From the NCBI GenBank assembly GCA_944325625.1, contig CALVAP010000004.1:1-64000 (forward strand): a DNA stretch of 64,000 bases. The letters run 5' to 3'. How positions within the stretch are numbered: position 1 is the first letter of the stretch; each line of letters begins with the position of its first letter. This document shows, piece after piece, positions 51,299 through 60,230 of this stretch. The notes under the pieces are model-generated. The model was given only the letters and a program-made list of their open reading frames with translations. It ran no database searches and had not been told where the DNA came from. The position numbers and the translations under genes were made by a program. This stretch comes from Candidatus Gastranaerophilales bacterium (GTDB lineage Bacteria > Cyanobacteriota > Vampirovibrionia > Gastranaerophilales > Gastranaerophilaceae).

Positions 51299-51712
51299 TT
51301 GAATCAAAATCCCTATATCAGACAATATCAAAAAACTCAGCTTGAAACCGCGTCACCTGAGAAAATTCTTATAATGCTCTATAACGGTGCCATAAATTTC
51401 TTAAAAAAAGCAAAAATTGCTTTTGACAACTCCGATAAAATTGAAGCACATAATAACATTATGGCTGCGGAAAGAATAATTATGGAATTTATGACAACAT
51501 TGGATATGGATTTGGGTGGAGAAATGGCTAAGAACCTGTATTCATTGTATGTTTACCTCTATAACAGGCTTGTAGAATGTAATATGAAAAATAAGCCCGA
51601 AATACTTGATGAAGTAATAGGACATCTTGTAAAACTCAGAGATACCTGGAACAAAGCCATAGAAATCTCCAACAAGGAAAAAGCCCAACAAGAGGAAGAA
51701 ACGGATGAATAA
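51299..51712 (+). CDS. fliS: Flagellin export chaperone FliS
   Basis: The 137 residues start NPYIRQYQKTQLETASPEKI and continue ILMLYNGAINFLKKA-type, the FliS four-helix bundle signature, and end in an acidic tail. FliS binds the C-terminal helix of flagellin and prevents premature polymerisation. The start is TTG at 51299, supported by GAGGA 9 bases upstream. It overlaps the next gene by 8 bp. Flagellin is not in the window. Confidence 0.88.
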   Translation: MNQNPYIRQYQKTQLETASPEKILIMLYNGAINFLKKAKIAFDNSDKIEAHNNIMAAERIIMEFMTTLDMDLGGEMAKNLYSLYVYLYNRLVECNMKNKPEILDEVIGHLVKLRDTWNKAIEISNKEKAQQEEETDE

Positions 51713-52058
51713 AGCTCAACTGGAATTGCTGCTTAACCAACTTTACAGTTGTTCTTTAGCTATTTATGACGCAATTGAAAAAGATGACTTAAACGAAATA
51801 AACGCACTTATAAAACAAAAAAGTAAACTTATGAAAGTTCTTGATACCAACAAGAAATTCATGTCTGAAAGCTTCTCTTTATTCGATGTTATGGTGGAAA
51901 AAATAAAAGAACAGGAAAATAAAAACTTGCAGTGCTTAAAAGAAAAAAGAAACGTATTTTACACAAAATATAAAAACACACTAAAAACAGCAAAAATCCT
52001 AAACAAATACGCACCCTATCGAGCACCGCAAGGTTCCATAATAGATACCACGGAATAA
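51705..52058 (+). CDS. FliT/FlgN-like helical chaperone, 117 aa
   Basis: An all-helical, Lys-rich protein (LLLNQLYSCSLAIYDAIEKDDL, KQKSKLMKVLDTNKKFM, CLKEKRNVFYTKYKNTLKTAK) overlapping fliS by 8 bp. FliT is usually encoded directly after fliS, has this size and a helical-bundle fold, and controls flagellar export and regulation. Assignment by position and shape rather than strong sequence identity; FlgN-like is an alternative. Confidence 0.6.
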   Translation: MNKAQLELLLNQLYSCSLAIYDAIEKDDLNEINALIKQKSKLMKVLDTNKKFMSESFSLFDVMVEKIKEQENKNLQCLKEKRNVFYTKYKNTLKTAKILNKYAPYRAPQGSIIDTTE

Positions 52059-52104
52059 TAGGTTAAACTTGCATAAAATATGTAGCTTGTTGTAAAATTT
52101 TGTA

Positions 52105-53913
52105 ATGAAGAAGATTAAATTTAACCTGAATACTCAAAATAGAATGATTCTACTGGGAATAATTGTCAGCTCAATTTTAATCTTTTTTATTGCTCTGTTT
52201 TTAACAAATAAGGTTCAAGAAAAATTATCTCAAAGCTACAACGAACTTGCACAACTTCTCACTAAGACTGTAGCTATTGAGAGCGTTGAACTTATCAAAA
52301 ACATCGATGAACCCCAGAAATATAACACGCTTTCATACCATACCAACCTGATTTTAGATACAAATGACAGTATATCTTTTATCGAGTTTAAGAATGATAA
52401 AGGCAAAATAATATACTCCAGTAAAGATGTAGAAAAATCAAGAGCAAAAGAAACCAAATCAAGCGTCTCCGCACCGATGAGCATTCAAACTCCGGACGGA
52501 TTAAAGAATATCGGCTCGGTGACAATCGGGTTTTCCGGTAAAATGATAAAATCTGTCATCCTAACCACAAAAAATTCCATGTTTTTTGTATTTGCGTTGG
52601 CATGGCTTGTTTTGAGCGCTGTTGCAGTAATAAATACCTGGCTTTTAACCCGCGAACTTCACAGCCTTCATCATGGGGTTAAAAAAATATCCGGCGGTCA
52701 GTTCGGCTATACCTTAGAAGATAAAGACGCCAGTGGAGATATAAAAGAACTAATTTCCGCATTCAACGATATGTCCAAAAGACTTCATGCTTACGAAGAA
52801 AAAAATATCGACCAACTTACTTTAGAAAGAAATAAATTCGAAACAGTTTTAATGTCAATTATTAACGGTGTTGTTGTTTGCGACAACTTTGACAACGTAG
52901 TTTTGATTAACAATTCAGCACAAAAAATTCTTGATGTTGAAGAAAAAGACATATTAAACACAAAAATACAATCATACTGCGATACCGATGGCGAACTCTG
53001 CTTTAAGGAAAAAATCGAACAATTTAAAGATACCCCTCTGGATATAATTGAAACAAAACCGATTGAGTTCAATATAAATGTAGGTAAAAGCATTATAAAA
53101 TCGGTTATTTCACCTATGTTCTCAAAAAATCAAGATTATCTGGGCTACATAATCGTATTAATTGACGTTACCAAAGAAGTGGAAGTTGATAAACTTAAAA
53201 GTCAGTTTATTTCAAACGTAAGTCATGAACTTCGAACCCCTGTAACTATTTTACGCACGTATGTTGACACATTATACAGTCATCCCGATGACTTTGATGA
53301 AACCACAAGAAAAGAATTTATAGGCATAATAAATAGCGAAACTACAAGACTGCAGAAAATGGTAAACGACGTATTAGACTTTTCCAGACTGGAATCACAA
53401 GAAGTCAACTTTGTTAAGGAAGAATGTGATATATCCCATCTTGTTGATGAATGCGTAGACTCAATGAAAGTTCTTGCTAACGAAAAAAATATAACAATTT
53501 CTGTTATCAAAGAACCTGATTTGCCCATTATTTCAATAAATATAGACAGCATATCACGAGCATTAAATAACCTCATCTCAAATGCTATAAAATACTCTCC
53601 CGAGGGTTCAAGAGTAAAAGTCAGAGCCGAAATAGCTTCAGATACCAATTTTGTAGAAATCTCGGTTGAAGATAACGGAATAGGTATCCCTCAAGAACAT
53701 TTGAAAAAGATATTTGACAGATTTTATCGAGTAGAAAATGACACTCACACCGTAAAAGGTACGGGACTGGGTCTGCATTTGGTCAAAATAACCGTCGAAA
53801 AACACCATCAGGGAAAAGTTTTTGTAACGTCACAAGTAAATCAAGGTTCAAAATTTGGATTTAGATTACCAATTAATGTTCCAAGCGAACAAAAAGAAGA
53901 AGAACTTGTGTAA
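52105..53913 (+). CDS. Sensor histidine kinase with HAMP and PAS domains
   Basis: The 602 residues comprise TM1 at about 12-33, an extracytoplasmic region to about 152, TM2 at about 155-178 and HAMP at about 180-235 (GVKKISGGQFGYTLE). A PAS domain lies at about 245-355, HisKA with SHELRTPVTILR (phosphorylated His about 374) and HATPase with NLISNAIKYS, DNGIGIPQEHL and GTGLGLHL. This is a PhoR/WalK-like architecture. No response regulator gene is adjacent. It lies right after the fliS-fliT pair, 46 bp away, and could be co-transcribed. Signal unknown. Confidence 0.9.
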   Translation: MKKIKFNLNTQNRMILLGIIVSSILIFFIALFLTNKVQEKLSQSYNELAQLLTKTVAIESVELIKNIDEPQKYNTLSYHTNLILDTNDSISFIEFKNDKGKIIYSSKDVEKSRAKETKSSVSAPMSIQTPDGLKNIGSVTIGFSGKMIKSVILTTKNSMFFVFALAWLVLSAVAVINTWLLTRELHSLHHGVKKISGGQFGYTLEDKDASGDIKELISAFNDMSKRLHAYEEKNIDQLTLERNKFETVLMSIINGVVVCDNFDNVVLINNSAQKILDVEEKDILNTKIQSYCDTDGELCFKEKIEQFKDTPLDIIETKPIEFNINVGKSIIKSVISPMFSKNQDYLGYIIVLIDVTKEVEVDKLKSQFISNVSHELRTPVTILRTYVDTLYSHPDDFDETTRKEFIGIINSETTRLQKMVNDVLDFSRLESQEVNFVKEECDISHLVDECVDSMKVLANEKNITISVIKEPDLPIISINIDSISRALNNLISNAIKYSPEGSRVKVRAEIASDTNFVEISVEDNGIGIPQEHLKKIFDRFYRVENDTHTVKGTGLGLHLVKITVEKHHQGKVFVTSQVNQGSKFGFRLPINVPSEQKEEELV

Positions 53914-54004
53914 AACTTCAAAAAACTTAACAGTAAAATGTTTTAAGTAATATTTTGTAATAATATAAAGAAGAGTATTGTAAAGCAAAGTAGAGAAGCA
54001 GAAC

Positions 54005-54487
54005 GTGAAAATAGCGATATACCCCGGAAGTTTTGACCCAATAACGAAAGGACATCTTGATGTACTGATAAAGGCATCCGAGATGTTTGACAAGGTTATT
54101 ATAGCAGTGCTGAAGAATAATGCTAAAAAGGGTTTTTTACCGACAGAAGATAGAGTATCTTTGATAAAAGAAGCAGCAAAAGACCTGTCAAATGTAGAAG
54201 TAGACAGTTTTGACGGTCTGACGATTGATTACGCACGTTCAAAAGGCGCAAATATACTTATAAGAGGACTTAGAGCTGTTTCGGACTTTGAGTATGAAAT
54301 GCAAATGTCCCAAATGAATAATGCTCTGGCTCCCGAGATTACAACAGTATTCTTGATTACAAGACCAAAATACAGCTTTATTTCCTCCAGTACAATAAAA
54401 GAAATTGCATTTGCCGGAGGAAATGTTTCGAAATTTGTACCAGAATGTGTGGTAAAATATTTTTGTGATAATATAGAAAATAGATAG
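54005..54487 (+). CDS. coaD: Phosphopantetheine adenylyltransferase
   Basis: The 160 residues show the nucleotidyltransferase motifs YPGSFDPITKGHLDVL at about 6-21, RGLRAVSDFEYEMQM at about 88-102 and the C-terminal ISSSTIKEIA at about 126-135. It makes dephospho-CoA from 4'-phosphopantetheine and ATP, the penultimate CoA step. The start is GTG at 54005. Confidence 0.95.
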   Translation: MKIAIYPGSFDPITKGHLDVLIKASEMFDKVIIAVLKNNAKKGFLPTEDRVSLIKEAAKDLSNVEVDSFDGLTIDYARSKGANILIRGLRAVSDFEYEMQMSQMNNALAPEITTVFLITRPKYSFISSSTIKEIAFAGGNVSKFVPECVVKYFCDNIENR

Positions 54488-54503
54488 TAAGTAGGAATAA
54501 ATT

Positions 54504-55100
54504 ATGAGTCAGCTTCGTATTAATGAATTATTAGAAAGAGCAAACATATTATTAGATAAAGGCTTTCATATTATGCCCGGATATGTTACCCTGAAAAGTT
54601 CCAATATGGAAGGGCTTTTGGATCGCATTAGTGCCTCCGTTCCGGAAGACATAAAAGAAGCTGAAATGATATTGAAACGTCGCGATGAAATAATCATCGA
54701 AGCGCAAAATCGTGCAGATAGAATTATTGCCGACGCGCAAAATGAAGCAGCAAGAATTCTGTCAGAAAATGAAATTATGCGAGCAGTACATCAAGAAGGT
54801 CAAAAGATTAGAGAACAAGTCATTCAAGATTGCGAAAATATCAAACGTAAAGCGTTTGAAGAGGCCGACAATGTAAGAGTTCAAGCTGCGGACGAAGCTA
54901 TGAAAATCAGACAGGGCGCCGAAAATTATGCCGAGCAAGTCCTAACAAATATTGACACTGATTTAACTCAGCTTCAACAAATAGTTCGTAACGGACAAGC
55001 GTATATTGAGAAAATGAAGGCTGAAACATATCAAGGCATGACAAATCAAAGATTAGCCTCCGATGCTCAAGCAGAATATGACCAAGCATATGCTGACTAG
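54504..55100 (+). CDS. Coiled-coil protein of unknown function, 198 aa
   Basis: A short N-terminal segment (residues 1-30, LLERANILLDKGFHIMPGYV) is followed by a long helix at about 45-175 rich in Glu, Ala and Arg (EIIIEAQNRADRIIADAQNE, RVQAADEAMKIRQGAENYAE), similar to ATP synthase b-subunit or DivIVA-like stalks. There is no membrane segment. It lies 16 bp after coaD, in one operon. A structural or cell-division role is plausible. Family uncertain. Confidence 0.65.
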   Translation: MSQLRINELLERANILLDKGFHIMPGYVTLKSSNMEGLLDRISASVPEDIKEAEMILKRRDEIIIEAQNRADRIIADAQNEAARILSENEIMRAVHQEGQKIREQVIQDCENIKRKAFEEADNVRVQAADEAMKIRQGAENYAEQVLTNIDTDLTQLQQIVRNGQAYIEKMKAETYQGMTNQRLASDAQAEYDQAYAD

Positions 55101-55129
55101 TTTTTGAGATAAAGAAAATTTTTAGAAGT

Positions 55130-55160
55130 AAATAACAGGCTTATTAAAAGCCTGTTATTT
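55130..55160. terminator. Hairpin between convergent genes, overlapping the dgt stop codon
   Basis: AAATAACAGGCTT (55130-55142) and AAGCCTGTTATTT (55148-55160) form a perfect 13-bp stem with a 5-base loop. The dgt coding end lies inside the hairpin. T-runs are modest. Confidence 0.65.
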
Positions 55161-56391
55161 CGTTAAATATCTTTATGGCGAAGTTATCTGTAGCTCCGGA
55201 AATAAAATCTATACAAGATTGACGATAATCATCAATTGAGCCCAAATCGTATAGAATTTTATTTCTATAATACGGATTGCGATTGTCGACATTTGCGTAT
55301 TTTTCAAGCCATTCTTTATAATGTCCAATTAAAATGGGGTAGAATTGAGCGTCTTTCATCATCTTAGAAATCGTATCCCGACCTGCATAATAACCGAGCA
55401 AAACCTCGAATATTGTTTCAATTACAAGCTTGGCATATCGTTTGAAATAGTACAACCGCTTATGCGAGCAAATATTCCAGAAATTAAAGCTCTTAATCTC
55501 ATTCATAATTTCAAAGTACTCTTGAGAAAAACCAATACCCTTTTGCGGAGTAGAATTTTTACACAAATCAACGGTAAACTTATGAGTTAAAGCCGTATGA
55601 TTAAGTCTTGAAAGTTTAGCGTCCTTAAACATTCTTTGAATCATTTTTTCGAGTTCTTTTTGCTGATGCGGTTCCAAAATCTTATAAGTTATCGCATCCT
55701 CGATATCTCTACCCAAATAAGAAATTTTATCAGCTATCTTAATCACGCAGCCCTCAAAAGTATAAGGGTTTATTTCACTGGCATTTGATAAAGTACGCAA
55801 GTCGACAAACTCATCTCTGGGATAAATCCAGTTATCATCAACCTCACCGCAATGACAAATCATACCATCACGAACTGCATAAGTAAGGTTCATATTTTGT
55901 TCATAACCTTCATAATCGATAAGCGTTTCAATGTCATCTGCAAAACGAAGGCTATTCCCTTCATGCCAAAACTTTTTACCTATATCGTAGCTCTTAACAA
56001 TATCATCAATGACCATTTCTCCATGGTGACCGAAAGGCGAATGTCCGATATCATGCCCGATTGCAATTGCTGAAATCAAATCCGAATTTAAGCCCAAAGA
56101 CCGAGCAATAGTAGTCCCAATAGAGGCAACAAGCTGAACATGTTCAATTCTCGTACAGATATGGTCATTACTGGTTGCAAAAAAGACCTGAGTTTTGCGT
56201 TTTAATCTTCTATACGCATTTGAATGCAATATTCTATCATAATCACGCTCAAAGTCTGAACGAATATCATCATGCCTTTTGTACATAGGATATATACGAG
56301 AAATCGCATTTTGCCATTTTTCACTATTCGGCGTAGTTGCTACCTGTGAAAAACGATATAATTGCATTTTTTGATTTTGATTAGTGCTCAT
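55144..56391 (-). CDS. dgt: Deoxyguanosine triphosphate triphosphohydrolase-like HD protein
   Basis: The 415 residues have an N-terminal HSNAYRRLKRKTQVF at about 51-65, the HD-domain histidines in RIEHVQLVASIGTTIARSLG, HDIGHSPFGHHGE (the HD pair) at about 112-124 and a later HCGEVDDNW-type region. It removes triphosphate from dNTPs, probably dGTP, controlling the dNTP pool. Single-gene unit, convergent with the coaD operon. Confidence 0.92.
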   Translation of the reverse strand: MSTNQNQKMQLYRFSQVATTPNSEKWQNAISRIYPMYKRHDDIRSDFERDYDRILHSNAYRRLKRKTQVFFATSNDHICTRIEHVQLVASIGTTIARSLGLNSDLISAIAIGHDIGHSPFGHHGEMVIDDIVKSYDIGKKFWHEGNSLRFADDIETLIDYEGYEQNMNLTYAVRDGMICHCGEVDDNWIYPRDEFVDLRTLSNASEINPYTFEGCVIKIADKISYLGRDIEDAITYKILEPHQQKELEKMIQRMFKDAKLSRLNHTALTHKFTVDLCKNSTPQKGIGFSQEYFEIMNEIKSFNFWNICSHKRLYYFKRYAKLVIETIFEVLLGYYAGRDTISKMMKDAQFYPILIGHYKEWLEKYANVDNRNPYYRNKILYDLGSIDDYRQSCIDFISGATDNFAIKIFNEITGF

Positions 56392-56484
56392 AAGAGTATT
56401 ATACCCTCAGTCTTACATTCTTGAATGGTCTAAAAAAGTGAATTTTTGCAACGAAATCCAATATAAGAAAAAAGAAATAAAAAA

Positions 56485-56557
56485 TGCGTCACCCGCGATT
56501 CGAACGCGGGACCTATCCCTTAAAAGGGGAGTGCTCTACCTACTGAGCTAGTGACGC
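56485..56557 (-). tRNA. tRNA-Lys(TTT)
   Basis: On the minus strand GCGTCAC pairs with GTGACGC. The D-arm contains TAGCTCAGTAGGTAGAGC, the anticodon loop CTTTTAA gives TTT, and the T-arm contains CGTTCGAATCG. Discriminator A; CCA is not encoded. Confidence 0.95.
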
Positions 56558-56598
56558 ATTTTTAAAATTATTAAAAATATTCAATTTTCAAATTTACA

Positions 56599-56698
56599 CC
56601 GAGATCTGGAGAAAGGATTCACTCAAAGCCCAACCTCTCAACTTACCGCTTGGTCTCGACTGTTACTATAAGATAGCAAGCACAAAGTTCATAGTCAA
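56599..56698 (-). ncRNA. Promoter and structured leader (or small RNA) upstream of tRNA-Lys
   Basis: On the minus strand TTGACT (56693-56698), a 17-bp spacer and TATCTT (56670-56675) form a good promoter with a start near 56663, about 105 bases before the tRNA. The transcribed stretch is more GC-rich than its surroundings and can fold: CGAGA/TCTCG (56654-56658 with 56600-56604) enclosing GAGAGG with CCTTTCTC. It is either a long processed tRNA leader or an independent small RNA. The rest of the gap to ilvD has no gene. Confidence 0.4.
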
Positions 56699-56711
56699 GT
56701 ATTTTTTTACA

Positions 56712-58370
56712 TTACTTTGTAATTGCGCCCAGGCTTGCGCTTTGGACAGTTTTTCTATACTTGCTCAAATATCCTTTCAAGGCTTTAGGCTCAAGCGGTT
56801 GATATTTTTGTTTGCGAAGAGCAATAACATCTTCTGAAACTTCAAGATTAACTTTACGATTTGGTATATCGATTGAAATTTTATCACCATCTTCAATATA
56901 AGCAATAAGCCCTCCATCAGGTGCTTCAGGACATATATGCCCAATGCAAAGTCCTCTGGTGCCACCCGAAAAGCGACCGTCAGTAATAAGTGCACATTTT
57001 TTACCCAATCCCTTGCCGACAAGAAGAGAAGTAGGTGCCAACATCTCGCGCATCCCAGGTCCACCTTTAGGTCCTTCATAACGGATAACAACCACATCAC
57101 CAGCTTTGACCTTATCTTTTTCAATTCCTTCCATTGCTTCTTCTTCGGAATTAAAGACCTTTGCAGTACCCTCAAACGTCCAACATTCTTTTTCCACGCC
57201 TGAAATTTTAACTACCGCACCGTCAGGCGCAATATTTCCTTTTAACACTGCCAAGCCTGCTTCGGTTGAAATAGGATTATCCAATTTGTGGACTATATTA
57301 TTATCGACCCAAGCTTGTTTTGCAATATCTTTTAAACTTAAACCGCAAAGAGTTTTTAGGTTCTTCAAAACGCCATCTTTTTCCATTAATGTTTTTATAA
57401 CTCCCGGAATACCACCTGCATTATGAAGGTCGCTCATCGTAGGCAATGCAGACGGGTCAAGCTTAATTATCTGGCGAATTTGTGCTGAAAGCTGCGCAAA
57501 ATCTTCAAGCGTAATGTCTATATCACCCGAATTTGCAATTGCCAAAAGGTGAAGTATAGAATTTGTTGAACCGCCTAATGCTAAATCTACTGTTATGGCG
57601 TTTCTTATAGCATCTTTTGTGATAATTTTAGAGGGTTTAATATCTTTTTCTACAAGTTCAACAATTTTAACACCGCTATCAAAAGCAATTTGACGTTTCT
57701 GAGCCGAAACAGCCGAAGCCGTAGCACAGAAAGGAAGGCTCATTCCCATAACCTCAGTAAGGCAAGCCATGGTATTTGCCGTATACAATCCCTGACAAGA
57801 GCCGGCTGATGGACAACAAGAAGCTTCCATTTCATAGAGTTTTTCTTCCGTAATTTCTCCACTTCTAAATTTTCCAATAGCTTCAAATGACCCGCGAATC
57901 ATAGTCAAGGTTTCATTTTTACATTTTCCGTCCAACATCGGACCTGCACTAACGACAATACAAGGAATATCCAAACGCATAGCGGCAATAAGCATTCCCG
58001 GGGTTATTTTGTCGCAGTTCGTAAGTAAAACAAGTCCATCAAGCTGATGTGCGCTTGCAACACTTTCAACACAATCAGCAATTAAATCCCTCGAAGGAAG
58101 TGAATACCTCATTCCAGAATGCCCCATAGCAATTCCATCACAAATTGCGGGAACCCCAAAAACAAAAGACTGTCCACCACCTGAATGTATTCCTTTCTCG
58201 ATTTGTCTTTCCAAATCTCTCATACCAATATGACCTGGCACCAGATCAGAAAAAGAACTTGCAATTCCTATAAACGGTTTTTTCATTGCCTGCTTACTAA
58301 CTCCGGTTGCGTACAACAATGAACGGTGAGGAACCTTATTTATCCCCTTTTTTATATTGTCACTTCTCAT
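56712..58370 (-). CDS. ilvD: Dihydroxy-acid dehydratase
   Basis: The 552 residues carry the Fe-S cysteines in [12 protein letters not shown] (about 117-128) and [18 protein letters not shown] (about 184-201), and a C-terminal [21 protein letters not shown]. It makes the 2-keto acids for valine, isoleucine and CoA precursors. Oxygen-sensitive cluster enzyme. It is a single gene here, with no other ilv genes adjacent. Confidence 0.95.
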   Translation of the reverse strand: MRSDNIKKGINKVPHRSLLYATGVSKQAMKKPFIGIASSFSDLVPGHIGMRDLERQIEKGIHSGGGQSFVFGVPAICDGIAMGHSGMRYSLPSRDLIADCVESVASAHQLDGLVLLTNCDKITPGMLIAAMRLDIPCIVVSAGPMLDGKCKNETLTMIRGSFEAIGKFRSGEITEEKLYEMEASCCPSAGSCQGLYTANTMACLTEVMGMSLPFCATASAVSAQKRQIAFDSGVKIVELVEKDIKPSKIITKDAIRNAITVDLALGGSTNSILHLLAIANSGDIDITLEDFAQLSAQIRQIIKLDPSALPTMSDLHNAGGIPGVIKTLMEKDGVLKNLKTLCGLSLKDIAKQAWVDNNIVHKLDNPISTEAGLAVLKGNIAPDGAVVKISGVEKECWTFEGTAKVFNSEEEAMEGIEKDKVKAGDVVVIRYEGPKGGPGMREMLAPTSLLVGKGLGKKCALITDGRFSGGTRGLCIGHICPEAPDGGLIAYIEDGDKISIDIPNRKVNLEVSEDVIALRKQKYQPLEPKALKGYLSKYRKTVQSASLGAITK

Positions 58371-58505
58371 ATTTTTCTCCTTCCATATTCCATAAGAAAT
58401 TATACTACTTTATTTTACTTTATGTAAATTATTATTCAAAATATTGTTATATTTTTGAAAAAACGGGTATATTATATATAGTCGGTTTAAACTTGTGGAG
58501 GTAAA

Positions 58506-59033
58506 ATGAAATTAAGAGCTCAAAATACAATAGAGATAGTTTCGCTGGTTGTGATAGTTGCTGTTGTAGTTATTGCTGTTTTTATGTTTATGAATGGCAA
58601 TAAATCCGCAAATCTTGCAAACCTTTCTGAAATAAACACAATAGAAACAAGTAATAATATGCAAGGTACAAACGGTACTTCAACAAATATACAAACAAGC
58701 GCTAACTCAAAAATTGATGTAGAAACAGCCGGTTCCTTATCATCTATAATTGTTCAAATGAATGAAAATGATATAAAAAAAGCTCTTTTGGATAAAAGTA
58801 TAGAAGAAATATCTTCGGTTAAATCAAGCGATGATGAAGATATATTTGACTTGGCTAATAAACTTATAACAGAATTAAGCCTGCCTGTTTCTCCTTTTGA
58901 CAAGGCAGATTTGCCATCAAACGCAAAAGAAACCCTTGTCAAAATAGCAGTAGATGCAAAAACAAGACTAGGCGACAACCAAAACCAAACATATACAATG
59001 TACACCGCTGTTTTGGCTAAAATAATTTCATAA
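58506..59033 (+). CDS. Flp/TadE-like pilin-type membrane protein, 175 aa
   Basis: The N-terminus MKLRAQNTIEIVSLVVIVAV resembles Flp-type prepilins: a very short basic leader, QNTIE (Glu at +5-like position), then a hydrophobic helix to about residue 32. The rest is a Ser/Asn/Thr linker and a helical, acidic domain at about 85-170. GGAGG precedes the ATG. Tad machinery is not in the window. A simple membrane-anchored protein is the alternative. Confidence 0.6.
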   Translation: MKLRAQNTIEIVSLVVIVAVVVIAVFMFMNGNKSANLANLSEINTIETSNNMQGTNGTSTNIQTSANSKIDVETAGSLSSIIVQMNENDIKKALLDKSIEEISSVKSSDDEDIFDLANKLITELSLPVSPFDKADLPSNAKETLVKIAVDAKTRLGDNQNQTYTMYTAVLAKIIS

Positions 59034-59059
59034 AAGCGAGCACCAATAATAAGTATAAA

Positions 59060-59090
59060 AAATTGCCTCCGCATTGGGGGCAATTTTTTT
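59060..59090 (+). terminator. Rho-independent terminator
   Basis: AAATTGCCTCC (59060-59070) pairs with GGGGGCAATTT (59076-59086), one U-G pair, loop GCATT, followed by a T-run. Confidence 0.85.
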
Positions 59091-59140
59091 GAAAAAAATG
59101 TTTTTATTTTAATACGAGGATTTAGAGATGAGGAATTACT

Positions 59141-60151
59141 ATGAGTGTTCAATCAACAAGTGCAGTTCAGTCAACGCAACCACAGATTATTATAAAAATA
59201 GATTCTAAACGTGATGCCGAAAAAAACACCTTTACATCTGTATGGCAGGGATTACAAAACCAGGGCTACAGCGAAGGTGAAATACTAAAAATATCTAAAG
59301 AACTTGAGAAAGAAACTATTAATGGAAAAAGGTTTGTGGCTACCAAGATTGCTGATGGTACAGAAATAAACGTTACAAACGCAATAGAACGTGCCGGAGT
59401 TAGAAAAATAGATTTTGGAGGTTTAACCACACAAATAAATTATAATATTAGAACACTAGCAGTAAAAGAAAAATCAGACAACGAACCAAATGCAAATGTT
59501 CAAACTTTTCGTAATAAGCCAATTAATGTAGAACCCAAAACCATGGGTCTTGATGAGGTAAGAGACAAATATGGTGACAGTAAGCTTATACAAACAGCAT
59601 ACAATTTAAAAGACTTAAATGAAAAAAACGGCGGAGACAGAACAATAACAGGAAAATCATACTATCAACCCTGGTGCGCTGATATGGCTAATTATTTTTA
59701 TGAGCAATATAACGGAACAAATCCCTTTGCAAAACCAGGACAAAGGAACTCATCCGTTGCGGGAATTAAACGTTGGGCTAAAAACAATAAATTATTTAAA
59801 GAAGCAAAAACTCCCGAAGCAATAGCTCAACAACTGCCTGATATCAAACCCGGAGATGTAATTGTGTTTGATAGAAGATATCTCTATAAAACGACCAAAG
59901 GAGATATCTACAGAAATAATGATGTAAGGCACATTGGAGTGGTTGTTGCAGCCAAAGACGGAAAATTGGTACTTATTGAAGGAAATACAAACGAAAGACA
60001 AATCGACGAAAATGGAAATTTTGTAGTTGACTCAAACGGAATTATTCGTTTTAAAGACAATTCAGATGGAATAATGTTTAAAGAATATGATGCAAACGCT
60101 CTATACTGCAGAGGATATTCTGGCTATGCAGATATGAGCAATTACCAATAA
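59141..60151 (+). CDS. CHAP-domain peptidoglycan hydrolase without a signal peptide
   Basis: Residues 1-20 are polar (SVQSTSAVQSTQPQI). A domain at about 20-100 carries a repeated helix-strand pattern. The CHAP domain at about 150-330 has PWCADMANYFYEQ (catalytic Cys about 179), RHIGVVVAAKDG (His about 266) and LIEGNTN (Glu). Such enzymes cleave peptide bridges or the amide of murein. There is no Sec signal, so export must use another route, or the protein acts on lysis. A similar pattern holds for the LysM-lysozyme two genes downstream. Confidence 0.8.
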   Translation: MSVQSTSAVQSTQPQIIIKIDSKRDAEKNTFTSVWQGLQNQGYSEGEILKISKELEKETINGKRFVATKIADGTEINVTNAIERAGVRKIDFGGLTTQINYNIRTLAVKEKSDNEPNANVQTFRNKPINVEPKTMGLDEVRDKYGDSKLIQTAYNLKDLNEKNGGDRTITGKSYYQPWCADMANYFYEQYNGTNPFAKPGQRNSSVAGIKRWAKNNKLFKEAKTPEAIAQQLPDIKPGDVIVFDRRYLYKTTKGDIYRNNDVRHIGVVVAAKDGKLVLIEGNTNERQIDENGNFVVDSNGIIRFKDNSDGIMFKEYDANALYCRGYSGYADMSNYQ

Positions 60152-60230
60152 TATAAAACCACATAAAAACACTTGTGCACTAAAATCTTTGATGTAAAAT
60201 TTTAGTGTAGTTTATTGGAAAGGAATTTTT

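Noticed and set aside
56595-56606. Short match to a sequencing-adapter-like string (ACACCGAGATCT)
   Set aside because: Only about ten bases match the adapter in the correct order and the flanks do not, while the stretch participates in a local stem, so contamination is not indicated.
59141-60151. Phage endolysin cassette made of the CHAP and GH24 genes
   Set aside because: No holin, spanin or phage neighbours; an alcohol dehydrogenase with its own terminator lies between them, so they are treated as chromosomal hydrolases.
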